Shown here piece by piece: positions 6,048-10,125 of a DNA stretch of 10,125 nucleotides. Location: the NCBI GenBank assembly GCA_002470695.1, contig DKNM01000130.1, positions 64,633 through 74,757 on the forward strand, read 5' to 3'. The notes under the pieces are model-generated. The model ran no database searches and had not been told where the DNA came from. It saw nothing but the letters and a program-made list of their open reading frames with translations. The position numbers and the translations under genes are program-made. The stretch comes from Candidatus Neomicrothrix sp. UBA7388 (lineage in GTDB: Bacteria > Actinomycetota > Acidimicrobiia > Acidimicrobiales > Poriferisodalaceae). Position 1 is the stretch's first letter. Every line of letters starts with the position of its first letter.

Positions 6048-7529
6048 TCAAGTCTCCGAATCTTCCGGTATTGGGACATGAACTATCGCCTCAGAGCCAA
6101 CCCCATCGGATCTTCGTCTTACCTCGATAGCGCCGTTCAATTCAGTGACCGCTAAGCCTCTGATAATCGACAGTCCGAGGCCTTGTTGAGCTTGATAATT
6201 AAAATCTGCTGGGACTCCGATTCCATTGTCTCTGACTGTCATAGTTAGTCGATTGTTCTCTCGAGCGAGCAAGATCTCCACCACACCGGGAGAACCCGCA
6301 CTTACTACCGCTTTGGGAAAAGCATGGTCAACCGTGTTCTGCAGCAACTCATTAAGAACGACAGCTAGAGGTGTAACGACATCTGACGGGATCAACCCCG
6401 AGTCACCTTTCACATCGAAATGAATCGGCGACTCCGGCGCCGTAAAACTATCTTGAGCAGTCCGAGCCAACATGCTGGCTACCTCTCGCAGGCTCACATC
6501 ATCTGCTGTTTCATTAGCTAGCGTTTCATGCACGAGTGCTATCGCTCGAATTCTTCGAACTGATTCATCGATAGCGTTCTTGGCTTCACTGGATTCCACG
6601 CGGCGACCCTGAAGCCGCAGCAACGACGAAATAGTCTGCAAATTATTCTTTACGCGATGATGTATCTCCCTGATGGTTGCGTCTTTCGAAACTAGCAATC
6701 GATCCCGAAGCCTGAGTTCTGTTATATCCCGCAGCAAAACCACAGCACCACGGGCGGCTCCGTCCTCTACCAGAGGTAACCCCATAAGTTGCACCGCCGT
6801 TTCGTTGCTTTCTATCTCTGCCGCGACCGCATGGGGATTTTTCGGATCTTCAGCGATTACAGGATGTCTTATGCCCAGATCCTCCAGTCTTCTTCCGGCT
6901 ACATTGCCTAGGACTCCTACGCGATGCAAAGTGCTTAGAGCATTAGGCGACGCGTACTGAATACGCGCTTCAAGGTCAACCACCAGAAGACCGTCACCAA
7001 CACGTGGTATCTCATCCGTATCAGGGTCATGATCAGAAAACGGAAATGCTCCCGAAGCAATCATGCGGGCCAGCTGATGGAAGGTTTCCAAATAGGTGCG
7101 TTCAAGTTCGCCAGGATCTCGGCGCTCTGCGAAGTCAGGAAGCATCTCGCGGCTCATTACTCCAATGACTTCGCCATCCTGCTTGATCGGTATACACATG
7201 ACAATGGCTCTTCGATTAGCCGGTTTAATCGGAACTTCACCTTCAACCACCTCATCTAAAACAAATGCCCTCGCAATAAGTGGTCGATCAATATCCGTGA
7301 CCCTCAGACCGACATGGTCATCTCGGTAAAGAGTTTGTCCAGTTGTCGGACGAATTTGTGCCGCGATCGCAAATTCCGAGTCTTCTATACCTACTGGCAC
7401 AAAAAATAAAAGGTCAGAAAAGGAAAGGTCAGCAATAATTCCCGACCATGCAATAAGACGTTGGAGGTGAACAAGCTGCCGATTAGAAAGGTCTGTGCCT
7501 AAACGATTGAGCTCGGCGAGAGTTGCCAT
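6048..7529 (-). CDS. pdtaS: PdtaS-type sensor histidine kinase (HisKA_2)
   Basis: A 493-residue soluble sensor kinase. No membrane segments are seen, so it senses a cytosolic signal. An N-terminal GAF-like domain covers roughly residues 10-160 and a PAS domain roughly 175-275. The HisKA_2 dimerisation domain has the phospho-acceptor motif EIHHRVKNNLQTISSLLRLQ (288-307, histidines 290-291). The HATPase domain shows an N box NELLQNTVDHAF (393-404), G1 DNGIGVP (434-440) and G2 GLGLSI (450-455). Length and N-terminus (MATLAELN...) fit PdtaS, which in mycobacteria signals to the RNA-binding ANTAR regulator PdtaR encoded elsewhere; no response regulator is present here. The ATG at 7529 has only a weak AGG close by. 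A perfect 19-base palindrome lies 18 bases upstream. DUF3107 is 79 bases upstream on the same strand, so the two may be co-transcribed. Confidence 0.92.
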   Translation of the reverse strand: MATLAELNRLGTDLSNRQLVHLQRLIAWSGIIADLSFSDLLFFVPVGIEDSEFAIAAQIRPTTGQTLYRDDHVGLRVTDIDRPLIARAFVLDEVVEGEVPIKPANRRAIVMCIPIKQDGEVIGVMSREMLPDFAERRDPGELERTYLETFHQLARMIASGAFPFSDHDPDTDEIPRVGDGLLVVDLEARIQYASPNALSTLHRVGVLGNVAGRRLEDLGIRHPVIAEDPKNPHAVAAEIESNETAVQLMGLPLVEDGAARGAVVLLRDITELRLRDRLLVSKDATIREIHHRVKNNLQTISSLLRLQGRRVESSEAKNAIDESVRRIRAIALVHETLANETADDVSLREVASMLARTAQDSFTAPESPIHFDVKGDSGLIPSDVVTPLAVVLNELLQNTVDHAFPKAVVSAGSPGVVEILLARENNRLTMTVRDNGIGVPADFNYQAQQGLGLSIIRGLAVTELNGAIEVRRRSDGVGSEAIVHVPIPEDSET

Positions 7530-7547
7530 ACCTATCGAAATTACTGC

Positions 7548-7566
7548 TGCTGATCACTGATCAGCA
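7548..7566. repeat. Perfect 19-base palindrome upstream of pdtaS
   Basis: TGCTGATCA and TGATCAGCA are exact inverted repeats around a single central base, so the stretch also holds two TGATCA palindromes side by side. It lies 18 bases before the pdtaS ATG, downstream of the DUF3107 stop. It could be an operator for a dimeric regulator or a hairpin in the mRNA leader. No T-run follows on either strand, so an intrinsic terminator is unlikely. Confidence 0.6.
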
Positions 7567-7608
7567 ATGGCCAGCGACTTTTCTCGTTAGTTGCAATCTG
7601 CCGAGGAG

Positions 7609-7839
7609 TCACTCAGTTGCGAAACCGATGCGCCGATCACCAGGTGCTCCAAGTTCGACATACGCAAGTTGATCAACCGAAACGCCGATGTTTCGCCCAT
7701 CGCGATCTGTCACCCAAAGCAACGGTGTGGAAGATGAAACAGCCGACTCCAAGTCTGCTTTCAGTTGATCTGCGTCCTCATCATTAACTTCGAAATTTAA
7801 CTCTCGAACCACGTTCATCATTCCGATTCTGATTTCCAC
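7609..7839 (-). CDS. DUF3107 family protein
   Basis: A small 76-residue actinobacterial protein of unknown function. From the N-terminus, VEIRIGMMNVVRELNFE matches the DUF3107 opening strand, and DQLAYVELGAPGDRRIGFA matches its conserved end. Relatives include the M. tuberculosis protein TB9.4 (Rv3208A, from memory). There is no signal peptide, membrane segment or cysteine pair. The start chosen is GTG at 7839, preceded by AAAAGG with a 7-base spacer, which gives the usual family length; an upstream TTG at 7881 would add 14 residues that resemble nothing in the family and would overlap the proposed promoter. It lies 106 bases after selO and 79 bases before pdtaS, so it may have its own promoter. 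Confidence 0.85.
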   Translation of the reverse strand: MEIRIGMMNVVRELNFEVNDEDADQLKADLESAVSSSTPLLWVTDRDGRNIGVSVDQLAYVELGAPGDRRIGFATE

Positions 7840-7846
7840 GAGCAAA

Positions 7847-7852
7847 CCTTTT
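7847..7852 (-). promoter_or_regulatory. Ribosome binding site of the DUF3107 gene
   Basis: Minus-strand AAAAGG, 7 bases ahead of the GTG at 7839. It decides the start of the DUF3107 gene in favour of this GTG over the upstream TTG at 7881. Confidence 0.5.
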
Positions 7853-7869
7853 CTAACTTCCGTAAACGA

Positions 7870-7898
7870 TTTATATTGCAACGTCGCTGCGACTTAAA
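7870..7898 (-). promoter_or_regulatory. Candidate promoter of DUF3107 (and perhaps pdtaS)
   Basis: On the minus strand TTTAAG (7893-7898), a 17-base spacer and TATAAA (7870-7875) form a plausible -35/-10 pair. The -10 matches consensus at 5 of 6 positions; the -35 is weak. Transcription would begin near 7863, leaving a leader of about 24 bases with the AAAAGG site. The spacer contains a perfect inverted repeat, GTCGC-A-GCGAC (7883-7893), where a repressor could bind. Confidence 0.4.
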
Positions 7899-7945
7899 GC
7901 ACAGCGTATGCCGCTATGACTGATCTGCCACCAACCAGCAAACAA

Positions 7946-9553
7946 TCACGAAGAACAGGACAGCTGAGAACAGCCGACCCTAGTTCGAGCCCACTCGGGT
8001 CGTAACGAATAAAAGCGCTCTTTGTCCGGCTGGTCAGCGTAAGGGGAACGGACTAATTCAAGGAGTTCAGCTATTAATCCAAAATCGCCTTGTTCAGCTT
8101 CGTCAATCGCTAGCTGCGCCATGTAATTTCGGAGCACATATTTCGGATTAGTTTGATTCATCAACGTTGTTCTTTCCCCAATAGGAACGTTGAGGTCCCT
8201 CTGCCTTATCGCCCAACCATCAGCGAAATCATGAAACGCTTTCGATTGTTCTACCGTCATGGCATTCACGTTGTAAACAGCACGAAGGAGAGGGGAACCT
8301 CGTTCCAGTAATTCACTCGAGCCGGAACAATCAACATTTGCTAGCTCCCGCCAGAAGATAGTCATATCTGTCTCTACGCTCTGAAGTAGCGTCAATACGC
8401 TTTCAGCTAACTCAGAGTCTCGAGGGTCCGCTAGAGACGGCAAGCCAAGTTTCGCAGCCATCATGGTCGACCAACTTTTTTCGAAGTGCTGCGAATAATG
8501 CTCAAGTGCTTCTTCGAGAGGCTCAACTTCCCCCACCAAAGGGTACAGAGCATTCGCTAGTTGGAGCAGATTCCAGTGCGCTACCGACGGCTGGTTACCA
8601 AACCGATATCTGCGCTGCTGCGCATCGGTCGTATTCGGAGTCCAATGTGGGTCATAGTTATCAAGCCACCCATAGGGCCCGTAGTCAATCGTTAAACCTA
8701 AAATTGACATATTGTCGGTATTCATCACTCCATGGACAAAGCCAATTCGCAGCCAATGGACGACCATCTCTGCCGTTCGCTCGCATACCTCTCTTAGGAG
8801 AGCTACATACTTATCGGCGTTGGGGCTGTTGAGATGGGGAAACTCGCTCTCCACAACGAAATCGGCCAGCGTTCGCAGCGTCTCGTGATCGCCTCTCGAA
8901 GCAAAGATTTCGAAGTTGCCAAAACGAACAAACGATGGAGCTACTCGGCAGACTATTGCACCAGGTTCGGGCTGCGGATTGCCGTTATAAAGCATGTCAC
9001 GCACAACTTTGTCGCCCGTCGTCACAAGAGACAAAGCTCTTGTAGTGGGCACGCCCAAATGATGCATCGCTTCACTGCACAAAAATTCGCGTACCGAAGA
9101 CCTTAAAACTGCAAGACCATCGGCAGAACGAGAATACGGCGTAGGACCCGCTCCCTTCAGTTGCAACATTTGATGGTCACCATTGACATCAAGAACTTCG
9201 CCAAGCGCTATTGCGCGCCCATCGCCGAGCTGACCCGCCCAATTTCCGAACTGATGACCGCCGTAACACATTGCGTGGGAGTCCATGCCCTCAAGTAAGC
9301 GGTTCCCCGACATAACATCTGCGAAACTCTGGTCATAAACAGCTTCGGGGGAAATGCCTAGCAACTCCGCCACCTCAGAGCTGTGCGAGACAAGTGCCGG
9401 ATTAGCGACATTAGCCGGAGCTACCCGGCTGAAACACGCCCCATTTACTTGTCTAGGAACGGAGCCACCAACATCGTCACTTGGAAGCGAGCCCGTGAAC
9501 CGGTTATCAAAGCGAAGTTTCTGTAGCAGCGTCACAACTCTATTGTGGCTCAA
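7946..9553 (-). CDS. selO: SelO family protein adenylyltransferase (YdiU), cysteine form
   Basis: A 535-residue pseudokinase-fold enzyme of the SelO/YdiU family. Family members bind ATP in a flipped pose and transfer AMP to Ser, Thr or Tyr of target proteins, linked to oxidative stress. Conserved blocks are visible: GGHQFGNWAGQLGDGRA (98-114), QLKGAGPTPYSR (131-142), HGVMNTDNM (274-282) and IDYGPYGWLD (289-298). D280, N281 and D290 show the spacing of the catalytic and metal-binding residues in characterised SelO proteins. The C-terminus reads LSCSS with a TGT cysteine (C533) third from the end, the position held by selenocysteine in many SelO proteins. The TTG start at 9553 shares TTGA with the mrp stop; GTG at residue 7 is an alternative. 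Tight linkage to mrp suggests co-transcription. Confidence 0.94.
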   Translation of the reverse strand: MSHNRVVTLLQKLRFDNRFTGSLPSDDVGGSVPRQVNGACFSRVAPANVANPALVSHSSEVAELLGISPEAVYDQSFADVMSGNRLLEGMDSHAMCYGGHQFGNWAGQLGDGRAIALGEVLDVNGDHQMLQLKGAGPTPYSRSADGLAVLRSSVREFLCSEAMHHLGVPTTRALSLVTTGDKVVRDMLYNGNPQPEPGAIVCRVAPSFVRFGNFEIFASRGDHETLRTLADFVVESEFPHLNSPNADKYVALLREVCERTAEMVVHWLRIGFVHGVMNTDNMSILGLTIDYGPYGWLDNYDPHWTPNTTDAQQRRYRFGNQPSVAHWNLLQLANALYPLVGEVEPLEEALEHYSQHFEKSWSTMMAAKLGLPSLADPRDSELAESVLTLLQSVETDMTIFWRELANVDCSGSSELLERGSPLLRAVYNVNAMTVEQSKAFHDFADGWAIRQRDLNVPIGERTTLMNQTNPKYVLRNYMAQLAIDEAEQGDFGLIAELLELVRSPYADQPDKERFYSLRPEWARTRVGCSQLSCSS

Positions 9554-10125
9554 ACGAGCTTGAGGCCCTCGTTGTATCTCCGAGTTGGCAAGTATTCCTC
9601 GGTCAGCAACCTCGCCATTTCACCGAAGATATTTGCTGCTTCACTGGTCGGGTCGGACACCACTATCGGTCGTCCAACGTCTCCTCCCTCACGGAGTTCA
9701 GTAACTAAGGGAACCTGCCCTAAAAGAGGAACTTCTAGCTCGTCGGCAAGAGCTGCTCCTCCCCCACTCCCGAATATGTCATAGCGCTTTCCGTCGTCAC
9801 CGCGGAACCAACTCATGTTCTCTATTACCGCTCGTACTTGGAGATTAACTTTTTCAGCCATATAGGCGGCCCTTTGCGCAACTTTTTGAGCGGCGGGTTG
9901 AGGTGTCGTGACGACTAGCAGTTCCGACTTCGGCAAAAACTGAGAGATCGAAAGGGAAATGTCACCAGTGCCTGGAGGTAAATCAATAAGTAAATAGTCA
10001 GGATCGTCCCAATGGACATCTGTAAGAAACTGTTCTAGTGCTTTATGCAGCATCGGACCTCGCCAAATTACGGGCTGATCTTCGCGAGCAAAGAAACCCA
10101 TGGAGATACAGCGCACCCCATTCGC
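9550..10125 (-). CDS. mrp: Mrp/ApbC-family P-loop ATPase, 5' end outside the window
   Basis: The C-terminal 191 residues of an Mrp/NBP35-type ATPase, a family that binds and delivers iron-sulphur clusters. The reading frame is open through the window edge, so the start and the Walker A motif are missing. Visible are the conserved ANGVRCISMGFF entry at the edge (numbering from the V codon at 10116), the PVIWRGPMLHKAL block (15-27), the Walker B region YLLIDLPPGTGD (41-52), VTTPQ (69-73), IENMSWF (98-104) and the FGSGGG loop (115-120). The CxxC that usually sits between ENMS and the GGG loop and bridges the cluster in ApbC/NBP35 is absent: RGDDGKRYDI takes its place. The gene overlaps selO by 4 bases. 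Confidence 0.93.
   Translation of the reverse strand, partial: ANGVRCISMGFFAREDQPVIWRGPMLHKALEQFLTDVHWDDPDYLLIDLPPGTGDISLSISQFLPKSELLVVTTPQPAAQKVAQRAAYMAEKVNLQVRAVIENMSWFRGDDGKRYDIFGSGGGAALADELEVPLLGQVPLVTELREGGDVGRPIVVSDPTSEAANIFGEMARLLTEEYLPTRRYNEGLKLV

Noticed and set aside
7900..7918. Hairpin AGCG/CGCT after selO as a terminator
   Set aside because: The stem has only 4 bases and no T-run follows it on the minus strand.
8506..9106. Two + strand open frames opposite selO
   Set aside because: They are shadows of a well-conserved selO coding region, with no recognisable domains.

Overview
The window comes from an actinobacterial chromosome. It carries a WhiB-family iron-sulphur protein (a family limited to Actinobacteria and their phages), a PdtaS-type sensor kinase, DUF3107, DUF3090 and SCO1664-family genes. 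Base composition is moderate (near 50 % GC by eye) and intergenic gaps are short, unlike Streptomyces or Mycobacterium. This would fit an uncultured aquatic lineage such as Acidimicrobiia or a relative, but that placement is a guess. I see no mobile elements, tRNA, rRNA or CRISPR. All eleven genes look intact except the last, which is cut by the window edge.

Left block (59-1968, + strand): a histidine-phosphatase-family protein, a DUF3090 protein and a SCO1664-family protein with a PI3/4-kinase-like fold form a tight operon. The last two genes overlap by 8 bases. This trio is conserved in Actinobacteria (from memory Rv2135c-Rv2134c-Rv2133c in M. tuberculosis) and has no established function. 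Here the DUF3090 protein has apparently lost its C-terminal zinc-ribbon cysteines.

Middle (1989-5550): etfB-etfA (- strand) encode both subunits of the electron transfer flavoprotein. A diacylglycerol-kinase-type lipid kinase (+) diverges from etfB and converges on a glycerophosphodiester phosphodiesterase (-). The last two suggest phospholipid turnover.

Right block (5725-10125): a WhiB1/WblE-like gene (+) converges on a - strand run that reads, in transcription order, mrp (P-loop ATPase, 5' end missing), selO (protein AMPylase, cysteine form), DUF3107 and pdtaS. mrp and selO overlap by 4 bases. DUF3107 has its own plausible promoter and start signals. A perfect 19-base palindrome lies just upstream of pdtaS. 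The convergent whiB1/pdtaS arrangement matches M. tuberculosis (Rv3219/Rv3220c, from memory). The theme here is redox and stress sensing plus iron-sulphur handling.

There is no gene-free stretch above 300 bases. The longest gaps are 5551-5724, 3743-3881, 7840-7945 and 7530-7608, and each holds candidate regulatory sequence. I find no clearly novel multi-gene system. The least understood conserved unit is the phosphatase/DUF3090/SCO1664 trio.
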